Source of the DNA: Marinilabiliales bacterium
GTDB lineage: Bacteria > Bacteroidota > Bacteroidia > Bacteroidales > SZUA-534
Direction of reading: 5' to 3'
DNA length: 64,000 nt
Assembly (NCBI GenBank): GCA_003512955.1
Contig: DOTG01000026.1
Location: 532,032 to 596,031, forward strand
This document shows, piece by piece, positions 9,248 to 18,817 of the stretch. The translations under genes were made by a program, and so were the position numbers. Positions within the stretch are counted from its first letter, which is position 1. Every line of letters begins with the position of its first letter. The notes beneath the pieces were generated by a model. That model worked only from the letters and a program-made list of their open reading frames with translations. It made no database searches and was not told where the DNA came from.

Positions 9248-9521
9248 AGAAATGGGTTTTTAAACCATATCCCCTTCGTAATTTTAGCAAAAAAAATTTT
9301 GGATAAACACCAAAATGAGCAGTTTATTTAATGTTAGAGTCATTGCATTTTCTTGGTTCTCATTAAATGGCTTCGTGGTAAAATATTCCTTCAAGAAGCA
9401 ATATGATTTAAAAAATGGCCTCTTTTTTTCCTAACAATTTATTCCTACATTGTAAAACTACATTTATTACCCAATTGAAACAAAGGCTTGCAGCCATTGT
9501 GGGTTATATAAATTCAAAGGA

Positions 9522-11948
9522 ATGAACAAATTATATTTCTTTGCAATTATATTAGTTCTAACGTTTCTCACGAGTGGAGCCATTGCACAAACAAGTTCCA
9601 TCCATGGGACTGTTTATCATGCAGAAACCCGTCAACCCATTCGTGGAGTTAAAGTAAGTGTAAAAAACCTTGGTTTGTCCACGGTTACTGATGAGAATGG
9701 CAATTTTAATTTTGTGGTTCCGGTAAAAGGCCTCCTCGATTTTGAGGATTTTGAAAACATGAATTTAACCGAAATCAGAATTATTGGAAAAGATACCTAC
9801 TATTTGTATTTACAGGAGAAAATTGATGTGGCGGTCCTTTCCATCGAAGAACTTTTGGATATGCAAGTGTTTACGGCCAGCAAAAAGGCAGAAAAGATCA
9901 AAGATATTCCGGCAAGCATCATCATTCTGTCAAAAACAGATATTGAGAAGGCTGGATTTACTTCGCTTGAGGAAATTTTTCAGCATCTCCCAGGCATGTA
10001 TTATGTTGACAACGCCTCGTTTTTGGGACCAACAGTAGGAGTCCGGGGTTATTTAACTTCGAGCCCCACTAACTTGATGATTCTTATCAATGGCATTCCG
10101 CAGCACGACGATTTGTTTAACACCTTTAGCTTTCATATCAGCCCCATACCTGTGGAATCCATTGACCGGATTGAATTTGTGAGGGGAGCCATGTCGGTAA
10201 TTTATGGAACCAATGCTTTTTTTGGCGCTATAAATATTATTACCAATGAAGCACCAACCGACAAAGACTTTGGTGTAAGTCAGGTGTCCGTGGGGTACGG
10301 AACCTTAAACTCCATGCAGGCCGCAATCACCAGCAAAGGAAAATCGGGAGCCATGTCTTATGCTTTGGCAGCGCAGATTAAAAGCTCCGATGGCATTGAT
10401 GAGCCTTTTCAAAAAATGGTCACCGATTTTGGCTCTAAATATTCCGGTTGGGGCATTCTTGATTCCATGGCCACTTCAAAAGATTACTTTGCAATGAATC
10501 AGAAATATTTGAATTTCTCAGCAAAGTACCGCAACCTGTATTTTGATATAAATGTTGCAGGAAGCCGTTTTGGGCAGACTTTTGGGGTTCTTTTTTACCA
10601 ACCGACGGAGTGCAAGTTGTTTTATGGCAAAAGTACCATTGGGCTCCGAAAGCCCTTCCAAAACCACCTTACACTTGATGCCAAACTGATGTTAACCCGG
10701 TTTGATCTTTTAATGGGTGATAACTATTATTCTACCGATACTAGTGGATTTGGAAACGAACCGGACATTTATTCTTATGGGCAATATTGGTCGGAACGCA
10801 TTGATGGAGAATTAAACGTGTTCTATGAACCAAATAACACGTGGAATTTTAAAGGGGGGTTGGTGGCAGGTACTATTTATGATGCAGGCGATAAAACCGA
10901 TGCCCCTTTCAACGGGGCGGTAAATTTGCTAAACCGGGCTGGAGGGTTAAAAAAGGGAGACAAAGTTAACCTGTTGTCGGGATATGGGCAGCTTGAATAC
11001 CAACCTTTGCCAACAGTGCGGGCAATAGTGGGTGCCCGTGTTGAGCAGATGGGCCCGTTCGAATTAGTTTTGCATCGGGCTAGTTACTACCCGGGCCATG
11101 AAAAATTTACCAATTATCATCCCAAGTCTGATTTTTATGTGGTTCCGAGAATTGCCTGCATTTACAATCCCTCGAAAGACCATGTGTTCAAGGCTTTGTA
11201 TAGTCAAGCCATTAAAATGCCCGATATCTGGCAAATGCGGAACAACATTATTTCGCGGGAAGTTTTAAAACCTGAAAAAATTGGGACCTTTGAATTGAAC
11301 TACTTAGCAAAATGGTCCAAGACTTTTAACTCGAACATTAGCCTGTTCAGGAATTCACTAAACGATATTATTGTGCGTTCTATCGTAATTGATAATTCGG
11401 TTACCCCTGCGGTTTATACTTCATCATTCTCAAATCAGGGAAGAATAAATACAACGGGAGTCGAGTGGTCAATCCAAACCCAACCTGTTTCAAAACTTTC
11501 AATTGATTTAAGTGCTACGTGGCAGCAATCGAAAAATACTCACGGAACAGACGGAACCATCCCCGTAGAATTTTCACCGGAATGGTTATGCTACCTTAGG
11601 GCGCAATACCAAATGAACTCACATGTTGCTGTTTCATTAACGGCCAATTATGTCGATGATATGTACGCCCAATACGATCCGAACCCCATAAACCCTTCCA
11701 TGGGCGACTTTACACCCATTGGTTGGTATGGCAAAAAGGTAGATGGCTATGTTTTATTAGGTTCATCGCTTTCCATCGACAACCTACCTGCAGGATCCTA
11801 TCATAGCTATTACTTCCGGTTCCGGTTGTCGAACCTACTCGATTCTGAAATTCATTACCCTTCAACCTCGGTAAGCAAATGGGCCGACAAAGGGGTTTTA
11901 GGAACAGGGCGCGGTGGACATATTACTGTTGGATTAAAATTCAAATGA
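9522..11948 (+). CDS. TonB-dependent outer-membrane receptor with N-terminal carboxypeptidase-regulatory-like domain
   Basis: 808 residues. Signal peptide about 1-22 (…LTSGAIAQ), then a short CarboxypepD_reg-like beta domain (HGTVYHAETRQPIRGVKVSV, about 27-100). The plug domain is at about 120-240, with KIKDIPASIIILSKTDIEKAG, the VRGY motif and IDRIEFVRGAMSVIYGTNA. The beta-barrel runs to the last strand GGHITVGLKFK, ending in a basic residue rather than the more usual aromatic. There is no SusD partner beside it, so it is not a classical Sus pair. The substrate is unknown: siderophore, cobalamin, peptide and glycan are all open. The GH30 lipoprotein follows co-directionally after 215 bases. 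Confidence 0.88.
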   Translation: MNKLYFFAIILVLTFLTSGAIAQTSSIHGTVYHAETRQPIRGVKVSVKNLGLSTVTDENGNFNFVVPVKGLLDFEDFENMNLTEIRIIGKDTYYLYLQEKIDVAVLSIEELLDMQVFTASKKAEKIKDIPASIIILSKTDIEKAGFTSLEEIFQHLPGMYYVDNASFLGPTVGVRGYLTSSPTNLMILINGIPQHDDLFNTFSFHISPIPVESIDRIEFVRGAMSVIYGTNAFFGAINIITNEAPTDKDFGVSQVSVGYGTLNSMQAAITSKGKSGAMSYALAAQIKSSDGIDEPFQKMVTDFGSKYSGWGILDSMATSKDYFAMNQKYLNFSAKYRNLYFDINVAGSRFGQTFGVLFYQPTECKLFYGKSTIGLRKPFQNHLTLDAKLMLTRFDLLMGDNYYSTDTSGFGNEPDIYSYGQYWSERIDGELNVFYEPNNTWNFKGGLVAGTIYDAGDKTDAPFNGAVNLLNRAGGLKKGDKVNLLSGYGQLEYQPLPTVRAIVGARVEQMGPFELVLHRASYYPGHEKFTNYHPKSDFYVVPRIACIYNPSKDHVFKALYSQAIKMPDIWQMRNNIISREVLKPEKIGTFELNYLAKWSKTFNSNISLFRNSLNDIIVRSIVIDNSVTPAVYTSSFSNQGRINTTGVEWSIQTQPVSKLSIDLSATWQQSKNTHGTDGTIPVEFSPEWLCYLRAQYQMNSHVAVSLTANYVDDMYAQYDPNPINPSMGDFTPIGWYGKKVDGYVLLGSSLSIDNLPAGSYHSYYFRFRLSNLLDSEIHYPSTSVSKWADKGVLGTGRGGHITVGLKFK

Positions 11949-12163
11949 AACGCCCATGCAGCTAACTACATTTCTAAGCAAATTGATAAATACAACAGCC
12001 GCAACAGTTCTTGACGGCATGACACTTGTATGAAAAGCCAGTTGATTTTAATAGGATATTATTTGGTTCAAAACCTAAAATATTTAAAAAGAAAGAGGTT
12101 GTTCAAAAAACAGCTATTTTTACACTTAACTGAAGGAATATTCCTTCCTTTGAAATAAAGGAA

Positions 12164-13624
12164 ATGAAAAAAATGAAATCTATTTTAACGGAATTAGTTC
12201 AAGGGTTGATGCTAATCCTGATGCTTGCCTTCTTAGGCTGCTCTCCCGGTTGTGCCAAAGAAGATAAAGGGTTGGATGGTGATAAAAACCCCACAGTTAC
12301 GACCTCAGTGTCCTGTTGGCTCACCACCCCGGATCAAAAGAACCTGATGAAAAAACAAACCGGGGTTTTAATGTTTTCTGACGAAATCAACGGGTATCCA
12401 ACTATCGAAGTTGATTCAACGGTCACATATCAGGAAATGGATGGTTTCGGGTTTACCTTAACCGGGGGAAGCGCAATGCTTATCAATACACTGGACAATG
12501 AAACGAGGAAAAACCTGTTGACGGAATTATTTGCCCATGACAGTACATTCATTGGTGTCAGTTATTTGCGCATCAGCATCGGGGCTTCCGATTTGAGTGA
12601 AACTGATTTCACTTACGATGAAATGCCAGATGGACAAACCGATCCCGATTTAGAGCATTTTACCACCGATATGGAACAGGAGCATTTAATTCCACTTTTA
12701 AAAATGATATTGGAAATCAATCCTGACATTAAAATCTTAGGTTCCCCCTGGACAGCCCCCACGTGGATGAAAACCAACAACGCTTACATTGGCGGCAGTT
12801 TAAAACCAGAATATTATACAACCTATGCCAACTATTTTGTAAAATACATTCAGGCCATGGCCCGCGAGGGAATCTCCATTGATGCAATTACCATCCAGAA
12901 CGAACCGTTGCATCCAGGGAATAACCCCAGCATGTACATGGAAGCAACCGATCAAGCGGTGTTTGTAAAAAATCACCTGGGGCCGGTTTTTGAAGCGGCA
13001 GGGATTAAAACCAAAATCATTATCTACGATCACAATGCCGACAAACCTGAATACCCCATTAGTATATTGAATGACCCGGAAGCAAAAAAACAGGTCGCCG
13101 GTTCCGCTTTTCACCTGTATGGTGGTTCTATTAGTGCGTTAAGCCAGGTACATAATGCACATCCCGATAAAAACCTCTATTTTACTGAACAATGGGTAGG
13201 AGGGCCCAGCAATTTTAGTGGCGATCTGAGCTGGCATGTGGAAAATCTGATAATTGGAGGTCCCCGAAATTGGTGCCGCACCGTTCTGGAATGGAATCTG
13301 GCATCGGATCCTGATTATCGGCCTCATACCGAGGGTGGCTGCACTAACTGCTTAGGGGCTTTAACTATTGCCAACCGTGTTTCGCGCAATGTGGCCTACT
13401 ACATTATTGCCCATGCCTCAAAGTTTGTACGTCCCGGTTCTGTAAGAATAGCATCAAATATTCCTGAAAACTTAAATAATGTAGCCTTTTTAACTCCCGC
13501 AGGAAAGAAAGTGCTGATTGTTTTAAATAATTCGGGTATTGAAAAGAAATTTAACATCAGGTTCAAAAGTAATCAGGCAACAACCTCTCTGCCTTCAGGA
13601 GCCGTTGCTACGTACATCTGGTAG
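12164..13624 (+). CDS. Glycoside hydrolase family 30 lipoprotein
   Basis: 486 residues. Signal peptide with lipobox-like FLGC (C26), so probably surface or periplasmic lipoprotein. The TIM-barrel of GH30 runs from about residue 80 (MDGFGFTLTGGSA) with the SPWTAPTWMKTN motif (194-205). The acid/base Glu is E247 in IQNEP and the nucleophile Glu is E342 in YFTEQW. A C-terminal beta-sandwich (about 410-486) ends the protein. GH30 members cleave glucosylceramide, beta-1,6-glucan, xylan or related beta-glycosides; the exact substrate cannot be read here. Its neighbour, a TonB-dependent receptor, could import products, but no operon link is proven. Confidence 0.88.
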   Translation: MKKMKSILTELVQGLMLILMLAFLGCSPGCAKEDKGLDGDKNPTVTTSVSCWLTTPDQKNLMKKQTGVLMFSDEINGYPTIEVDSTVTYQEMDGFGFTLTGGSAMLINTLDNETRKNLLTELFAHDSTFIGVSYLRISIGASDLSETDFTYDEMPDGQTDPDLEHFTTDMEQEHLIPLLKMILEINPDIKILGSPWTAPTWMKTNNAYIGGSLKPEYYTTYANYFVKYIQAMAREGISIDAITIQNEPLHPGNNPSMYMEATDQAVFVKNHLGPVFEAAGIKTKIIIYDHNADKPEYPISILNDPEAKKQVAGSAFHLYGGSISALSQVHNAHPDKNLYFTEQWVGGPSNFSGDLSWHVENLIIGGPRNWCRTVLEWNLASDPDYRPHTEGGCTNCLGALTIANRVSRNVAYYIIAHASKFVRPGSVRIASNIPENLNNVAFLTPAGKKVLIVLNNSGIEKKFNIRFKSNQATTSLPSGAVATYIW

Positions 13625-13637
13625 TTTTTAACTGCCG

Positions 13638-13661
13638 AATCATCGGATGATTTCTTTTTTT
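13638..13661 (+). terminator. Possible terminator after the GH30 gene
   Basis: AATCATC / GATGATT arms with a minimal loop, followed by TTTCTTTTTTT. The stem is AT-rich and tight, so efficiency is uncertain. Confidence 0.5.
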
Positions 13662-13685
13662 GCAAAAAACCATTGTGGCATTAAT

Positions 13686-13770
13686 CTAACGTGAGTTTGT
13701 GTTGAAATATCAATCAATATTTTATTTGTTTGCTTTTTAATTGTGATTATCAAGTTAAAACTCACGTTAG
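13686..13770. repeat. MITE-like element, copy A (85 bp, perfect 13-bp terminal inverted repeats)
   Basis: Begins CTAACGTGAGTTT and ends AAACTCACGTTAG, a perfect 13-bp inverted pair. The interior (13711-13745) holds CAATCAATATTTTATTTG and ends in TTGTGA. The same interior occurs at 27515 and 29131, and the right end (ATCAAG..AAAAC.CACGTTAG) recurs at 29249-29269. Copy A looks like an internally deleted version of the longer copies. There is no coding capacity, so mobility would depend on a protein encoded elsewhere. Confidence 0.75.
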
Positions 13771-13894
13771 GTTATATTTCCGTACAGCCCTTTAAATGAT
13801 CTATCGAATTCCTTTTTGTTTGTGTTTAATTCACATTGATGATATTCAATAGCACGAAAATTCCTAACTTGCTTTTAATAAATCACATGGTTTC

Positions 13895-14374
13895 ATGAAG
13901 GCGATAAAAAGTGTTCTAATTTACAGCTTTATTCTCGGGCTCCTTATAATAGGGTGCTCACCGGAAAAAAAAGGTAATTATCTTTCAAAACTTGAGGTTG
14001 AAATTCCCGATGTTTTAAAAGGGAATGCCAATATAGTGGCGTTTATCAATGAAAATGCCGAAGTATTAAACCAATGGTCGGTAACTTTAGAGGATTTGGT
14101 GGTAGATTGTTCTCCCTATTTAGGGAAAGAGGAGGAGGAATTGACCGATGCCGACCGGGCAAAGTTGGGAAAAAACATGATGGAGTTTGTAGCCAACCTG
14201 GGGCAGTTTGCTGTTTATTCAGCCGAATTACAACAGATGATGACTACTGTTGAGGCAGAGTTGCCGGATGATCAACTGGCCGCTTTTGCAACCATAAAGA
14301 ATCAATTAGAAACCCGAATGCAGGAAATTCAAAACAAATACATCGACTTTGGGAAAGAACAAGATGAGGAATAA
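13895..14374 (+). CDS. Small lipoprotein of unknown function
   Basis: 159 residues with a lipoprotein signal (…LGLLIIGC, Cys 21). The mature part is acidic and mostly helical, with Glu/Asp-rich stretches (EEEELTDADRAKLGKN) and a long helix near the end (IKNQLETRMQEIQNKYIDFG). No enzyme motif is seen. It is bounded by the MITE-like element upstream and a terminator downstream, so it is probably transcribed alone. Confidence 0.75.
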   Translation: MKAIKSVLIYSFILGLLIIGCSPEKKGNYLSKLEVEIPDVLKGNANIVAFINENAEVLNQWSVTLEDLVVDCSPYLGKEEEELTDADRAKLGKNMMEFVANLGQFAVYSAELQQMMTTVEAELPDDQLAAFATIKNQLETRMQEIQNKYIDFGKEQDEE

Positions 14375-14395
14375 GAAAAAGGATTCAAAGAAATG

Positions 14396-14426
14396 AAAAA
14401 GAGGCACCTGTTGATACCTCTTTTTT
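14396..14426 (+). terminator. Rho-independent terminator after the small lipoprotein
   Basis: AAAAAGAGG … CCTCTTTTTT hairpin with a 12-base loop. The A-run on the left makes it potentially active in both directions. Confidence 0.75.
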
Positions 14427-14580
14427 ATGTGTGTTAGTACAACTTCTCTATTTCAATAGTTGTTAAAATTTTATAAGCAAATGATAATCTGCTAAATGTA
14501 AAATACATCAACAAAAAAATTAAGTGATGATTTCCGGCAAGATCTGTTTTGTCTCGTGTCTAAAAATCTACCGACCTATC

Positions 14581-15972
14581 CTATTGCATTCCCACCGTTT
14601 TTTCAACTTCGTCAACAGTTGCAGGTATGCGGTTCCCAAGCAAACGGCACCCGGTTTCGGTTATCAGCAAATCGTCTTCAATGCGGATACCTCCAAAATC
14701 GCGGTATTGATTGGCTTTTTCGAAATTGATAAACTCATGATTGATTTTTTCGTGCAGCCATTTGTCAATCAAAGCCGGGATGAAATAAATCCCAGGTTCG
14801 TTGGTAATCACAAATCCCGGTTCCAATTTCCGCCCTAAACGCAAGTATGCGGTTCCAAACTGATCGATAGGTCGGGTAATTTCGTCATACCCCACATAAA
14901 TCTGGCCAAGGTCCTCCATGTCGTGCACATCTAGTCCCATCATGTGGCCAAGGCCATGAGGAAAAAACAGGGCGTGGGCTCCGGCTTTTACGGCCGCATC
15001 TACATCACCCTTCATCAACCCCACATCTTTCAAACCTTGTGCAATCACTTTGGCTACCTGCAAATGTACCTGTTGGTAAGTAATTCCGGGTTTCGATATT
15101 TGAGTGGCGGTATTATTGGCATTCAGTACAATCTGGTAAATTTCTTTCTGTTTTTGGGTAAAAGTCCCATCTACCGGAATGGTACGGGTAAAATCGGAGG
15201 CATAACCCATTGCTGTTTCTGCTCCCGAATCGTTAATAACTAACCGTCCTTTTTGCAAAATACCCGTATGGTAATGGTTATGTAAGGTTTGCCCGTCCTG
15301 CGACAATATCACCGGAAAGGAAATACGTCCACCATATTTGTAAGGAATACTTTCGACAACCCCTGCTATCATTTGCTCGGTTTGCCCGCTTAGTGCCATT
15401 TTCATGGCTGTAACGTGCATTTCGTAACCCATAGCACAGGCTTTTTCAATTTCTTCAATTTCAAAAGCATCTTTGATGGACCGGAGTTTAACAATAGCTT
15501 TTATCAATTCCAATGAACGGTATTGGTTTAACTGGCCGGGGTGTATCCCCAACAAGTCGCCTAACAAAATTTTATTGTCTCCCCGGTATTGCGGAAGGAA
15601 GTGGATAGGCCGTCCCAGTTTGATGGCGGCTTTTAAATAGTCGTTCAGCTTTTCGGATGGAAATGATTTTTCAACTCCTACCCGTGTGGCTTTATCTTTC
15701 AGCAAGGGTTGAATGCCCATCCAAATGATATCTTCAATTTCCACATCATTCCCAAAGAGAATTTCTTCACCACTTTCAAAATCAATAACGGCGGCCAATC
15801 CCGGATGGTTGATGCCAAAAAAATACAAAAACGAACTGTCTTGCCTAAAATGGTATGTATTGTCAGGATAATTCATGGGTGTTTCCAGATTTCCTAAAAA
15901 TAACCCGATACCTTTAGTTACCAGCTTTTTCAAATCGCTACGACGGCGGATATATACCTCTTTCTGAAACAT
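14581..15972 (-). CDS. Xaa-Pro aminopeptidase (peptidase family M24B, aminopeptidase P)
   Basis: 463 residues. It removes the N-terminal residue ahead of proline. The N-terminal AMP_N domain (about 1-135) is followed by the pita-bread catalytic domain. The metal ligands appear in the expected order: Asp in INDSGAE, Asp in ASDFTRT, His in GLGHMMG, Glu in ITNEPG and Glu in GIRIEDD. The substrate His is in VHDMED. No signal peptide, so cytoplasmic. It ends 206 bases from the convergent small lipoprotein and is probably monocistronic. Confidence 0.9.
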   Translation of the reverse strand: MFQKEVYIRRRSDLKKLVTKGIGLFLGNLETPMNYPDNTYHFRQDSSFLYFFGINHPGLAAVIDFESGEEILFGNDVEIEDIIWMGIQPLLKDKATRVGVEKSFPSEKLNDYLKAAIKLGRPIHFLPQYRGDNKILLGDLLGIHPGQLNQYRSLELIKAIVKLRSIKDAFEIEEIEKACAMGYEMHVTAMKMALSGQTEQMIAGVVESIPYKYGGRISFPVILSQDGQTLHNHYHTGILQKGRLVINDSGAETAMGYASDFTRTIPVDGTFTQKQKEIYQIVLNANNTATQISKPGITYQQVHLQVAKVIAQGLKDVGLMKGDVDAAVKAGAHALFFPHGLGHMMGLDVHDMEDLGQIYVGYDEITRPIDQFGTAYLRLGRKLEPGFVITNEPGIYFIPALIDKWLHEKINHEFINFEKANQYRDFGGIRIEDDLLITETGCRLLGNRIPATVDEVEKTVGMQ

Positions 15973-16078
15973 AACAATAGTTTTAAAGATTACAATGGCA
16001 GAAAATTACCATTCCTTTTTTTGATTCGCAACAGTAAATGTTATTTGTTTAGCATATGAGGCGGATGTTTGAAAATGG

Positions 16079-16109
16079 AAAGAGAGGAATCCCTGTTATT
16101 CCTCTCTTT
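16079..16109 (-). terminator. Rho-independent terminator after the SRPBCC/GyrI-like gene
   Basis: 12-bp perfect stem AAAGAGAGGAAT / ATTCCTCTCTTT with a 7-base loop. It lies 23 bases past the stop of the minus-strand gene at 16132. Confidence 0.8.
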
Positions 16110-16131
16110 TAAGATTGATGGTTCCATTCTG

Positions 16132-17124
16132 TTATTTAATGGGGTACATCACATAGGTGACCCACTTCATAGGATCGGGTTCGGTCATGGGGTCCGTTTT
16201 GTACTTTTCAATAGGCCCTCCCACAACTTCAAGTTGATAGCTTTTCAAGTATTTGTCCATATACATATGAACTTTCTCCAACCCTTCGTAAGGACCTGTA
16301 TATTTGATAACTGCATATTTTTGCTGCGGCATTTCTTTTTTATCTACGCCTTTAATTTCTTTGTCGGTGGGCTCAATAATTAATCCACACTCAACTTTTA
16401 TGGTGTCTCCCCAGGTATGATAAATGGCAATGGGGGCATCAGTAACTTTGAGTCCATTCTTTTCGATACTTTTCATGAGTGTTCCATACATGTATTCCAT
16501 AGCCTTGGCCATTGACGGATAAGTAACTTCTTGGGTTAGGCTGATGTACGCATAAGAATCTTTAATCTTTGTTTTCACATAAAACCAATCCGTTTTTTGA
16601 AGTCCGGTACAAACAGAATCAAGGTTCCGCAAACCGTCTTCGTATGATTTTCCCAACATGGGTTTCATCAGCAGGCCCATCCAACGGCCAATGGGGCCAG
16701 GTCCCATATCAGAATCAAAGGTCCAAGTCAGATGAATTCCATCGGGGGTTTCCTGAAAATAATAATCGGCATTAGCAATTCCCTGGTGCCCAAAGTCTAA
16801 GTCCGTTTTAATGGTATCAAAAGGATGCGAATAGGCAATGATTAATTTACCATTTCCCATTTTTTCACTCACCCATGAATAGGCAGCTCCTTGTCCAACT
16901 CCTTCATTTTCGTAAGTTATGGCCATGTTTGCATCCATCCGGTGCCAAGGCGACCAAACTTCCCAATTATGCAGATTATCCACCTGATCGTAAACCATTT
17001 CCATTGGTGCATGAATCGTTGCATCGCGTTGCATATGCACGTGTTTGGGTAAAAACATGCCAATAATTAAAACTACAATAATTAGAGCAAGGAGTACTAA
17101 AAGAATTCTTTTTAAGGCTTTCAT
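16132..17124 (-). CDS. Membrane-anchored SRPBCC domain plus GyrI-like effector-binding domain protein
   Basis: 330 residues. One N-terminal membrane helix (about 5-26, LLVLLALIIVVLIIGMF) leads to an SRPBCC/polyketide-cyclase-like domain (about 30-175; HAPMEMVYDQVDNLHNWEVWSPW is the usual entry). A GyrI-like/AraC effector-binding domain follows (about 180-330; KYAVIKYTGPYEGLEKVHMYM). Both folds bind small hydrophobic ligands. The combination with a membrane anchor and no DNA-binding domain is a known uncharacterised architecture. Ligand and function unknown. Confidence 0.8.
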   Translation of the reverse strand: MKALKRILLVLLALIIVVLIIGMFLPKHVHMQRDATIHAPMEMVYDQVDNLHNWEVWSPWHRMDANMAITYENEGVGQGAAYSWVSEKMGNGKLIIAYSHPFDTIKTDLDFGHQGIANADYYFQETPDGIHLTWTFDSDMGPGPIGRWMGLLMKPMLGKSYEDGLRNLDSVCTGLQKTDWFYVKTKIKDSYAYISLTQEVTYPSMAKAMEYMYGTLMKSIEKNGLKVTDAPIAIYHTWGDTIKVECGLIIEPTDKEIKGVDKKEMPQQKYAVIKYTGPYEGLEKVHMYMDKYLKSYQLEVVGGPIEKYKTDPMTEPDPMKWVTYVMYPIK

Positions 17125-17468
17125 ACAAATAAGAATTAGATGAATACTATGATTTTTGAATATAACAGCTTAATTATCCGTTTGTTGAAATTTTTTTAAC
17201 ACCCGCTTGGAAAACGACTATGAGAATGTAGAATAATCGACAATTGTACCGAAAATTGATAAACCCAAATTACGCATTTTTAATGCATAATCGATTAAAA
17301 AATTGTAATTCAAAACATTAAAATTTTGAAAACAATTCCTATATCGGGGGAACCCCAACTAAATCATTTAGCTCGGCAAATTATGCCTCCTAAAGATTAA
17401 TTTGGGGCAAAAAAACATGACAGATCAACGATAACCTTTTATATTTGTGCAAAATCCAATGATTGTAT
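17125..17468. other. Divergent intergenic region with two inverted repeats and a holB promoter box
   Basis: ATTACGCATT / AATGCATAAT form a near-perfect palindrome at 17269-17291 with a 3-base centre. CCCCAACTAAATC (17353-17365) and GATTAATTTGGGG (17395-17407) form an imperfect 11/13 inverted repeat with a 29-base spacer. A TATATTTG -7 box lies at 17440-17447, 22 bases before holB's ATG. The palindromes are operator-like but no regulator can be named. Confidence 0.45.
17440..17447 (+). promoter_or_regulatory. Candidate -7 box (TATATTTG) of holB
   Basis: 8/8 match to TAnnTTTG, 22 bases before the ATG at 17469. No clean -33 TTG was seen. Confidence 0.4.
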
Positions 17469-18599
17469 ATGCTTTTTGCTGATATTATAGGACAAGACAA
17501 GGTTAAATCACATCTTTTAAATACTGTTAAGGAAAAACGGATAAGCCATGCACAGCTCTTTTTGGGCGAGGAGGGATATGGGACCCTGCCGTTGGTTTTG
17601 GCTTATGCACAATACTTAATGTGTTTGAACCCTAAAGAGGATGATGCTTGTGGAGAATGTTCTTCATGCCGGAAAGTGGCTAAATACCAGCATCCCGATT
17701 TGCATTTTGCTTTTCCCGTGGTCCCCGTTGGAGGGAATGAAATTCCTATAAGTGACCATTACATTAAAGAGTGGCGGAATTTTATAACCACAAACCCTTA
17801 CGGCACTTACAACGAATGGCTCGATGCCATGGGTGCAGGAAACAGCCAGGGGATAATCCGGGTGGAAGAGGGAAGGGAAATCATCCGGAAACTGAGCATG
17901 AAATCCTTTGAATCGGAGTACAAGGTGATGATTATCTGGTTTGCCGAGAAAATGAATGCCGAAGCCGCCAACCGGTTGCTCAAATTGATTGAGGAGCCGC
18001 CAACCCTTACCCATTTTTTTCTGGTATCCCAAAGTTCGGAATACATTATTAGCACCATCTTATCACGTACCCAATTGGTAAAGGTGACCCGGATTTCAGA
18101 GGATGGATTGTTCTTGGGCTTAAAAAAGAAACACGTGTTGGATGACGACCGTGCCCGCCAGATTGCCCGTTTAAGTGAAGGAAATTACACCCTGGCCAAA
18201 GAATTTATTGCCTCATCGGTGGATACCCAACAAAATTTTGAAAATTTTACCCAAATGATGCGCCTTAGTTACATGGGCAAAATGATCGATATCATCAAAT
18301 GGGTGGATGAAGTCTCAAAACTGGGCCGTGAAAAGCAAAAAGTTTTCTTTGCCTATAGTTTGCGGATGATCCGCGAGAATCTGGTTATCAATCAAAAACA
18401 ACAGGCACTGGCCCGGATGTCGGTAGAGGAAGAAAACTTTGCTTCCCGCTTTGCTAACTTCATTCATCCGGGAAATGTTCTTTTCCTTAACCAAGAGTTA
18501 GATAAAGCATTTCGGCATATTTCCCGGAATGCCAACGCGAAAGTGGTGTTTCTTGATCTTTGTCTAAAGCTCAACCGGATATTAAAGTTGAATATTTAA
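17469..18599 (+). CDS. holB: DNA polymerase III subunit delta' (clamp loader)
   Basis: 376 residues from the ATG at 17469; a TTG two codons upstream is less likely. It is part of the clamp loader that opens the beta clamp. Evidence: the opening FADIIGQDKVKSHLL, a Cys cluster (CLNPKEDDACGECSSCRK, about 51-68) typical of the zinc module, KYQHPDLHF, and the sensor-1/SRC-like stretch AEAANRLLKLIEEPP then ILSRTQLVKV. The C-terminal collar domain is helical. A terminator follows. Confidence 0.9.
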   Translation: MLFADIIGQDKVKSHLLNTVKEKRISHAQLFLGEEGYGTLPLVLAYAQYLMCLNPKEDDACGECSSCRKVAKYQHPDLHFAFPVVPVGGNEIPISDHYIKEWRNFITTNPYGTYNEWLDAMGAGNSQGIIRVEEGREIIRKLSMKSFESEYKVMIIWFAEKMNAEAANRLLKLIEEPPTLTHFFLVSQSSEYIISTILSRTQLVKVTRISEDGLFLGLKKKHVLDDDRARQIARLSEGNYTLAKEFIASSVDTQQNFENFTQMMRLSYMGKMIDIIKWVDEVSKLGREKQKVFFAYSLRMIRENLVINQKQQALARMSVEEENFASRFANFIHPGNVLFLNQELDKAFRHISRNANAKVVFLDLCLKLNRILKLNI

Positions 18600-18657
18600 G
18601 AAATTTCCTCTTCAAACAGATCAAATTATTAGATACTGATAATCATAAATTTAAATC

Positions 18658-18704
18658 AAAAGGAACGGATGTTTTTGGAATAAATTTTTTCATCCGCCTT
18701 TTTT
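18658..18704 (+). terminator. Probable terminator after holB
   Basis: AAAAGG-AA-CGGATG pairs with CATCCG-CCTTTT across a 19-base loop and is followed by a T-run. Confidence 0.6.
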
Positions 18705-18736
18705 AACCCTTCGACATGTAAATTAAAAAATTCATC

Positions 18737-18744
18737 TATTTTTG
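18737..18744 (+). promoter_or_regulatory. Candidate -7 box (TATTTTTG) of the T9SS cargo gene
   Basis: 8/8 TAnnTTTG match, 73 bases ahead of the ATG at 18818. Confidence 0.4.
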
Positions 18745-18817
18745 TCCCACAATTTCAAATAAAACGCAACACAAAAGAGTGATTTGCGTAACCTACCATA
18801 AATTAATACATAAGATT

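Noticed and set aside
9522..13624. SusC/SusD-type polysaccharide utilisation locus
   Set aside because: The TonB receptor has no SusD partner and only one glycoside hydrolase is nearby; the evidence is too thin for a full locus.
13686..13770. Terminator for the GH30 gene
   Set aside because: The 13-bp arms are separated by 59 bases and lack a T-run; the interior is shared with two other loci, so a mobile-type repeat fits better.
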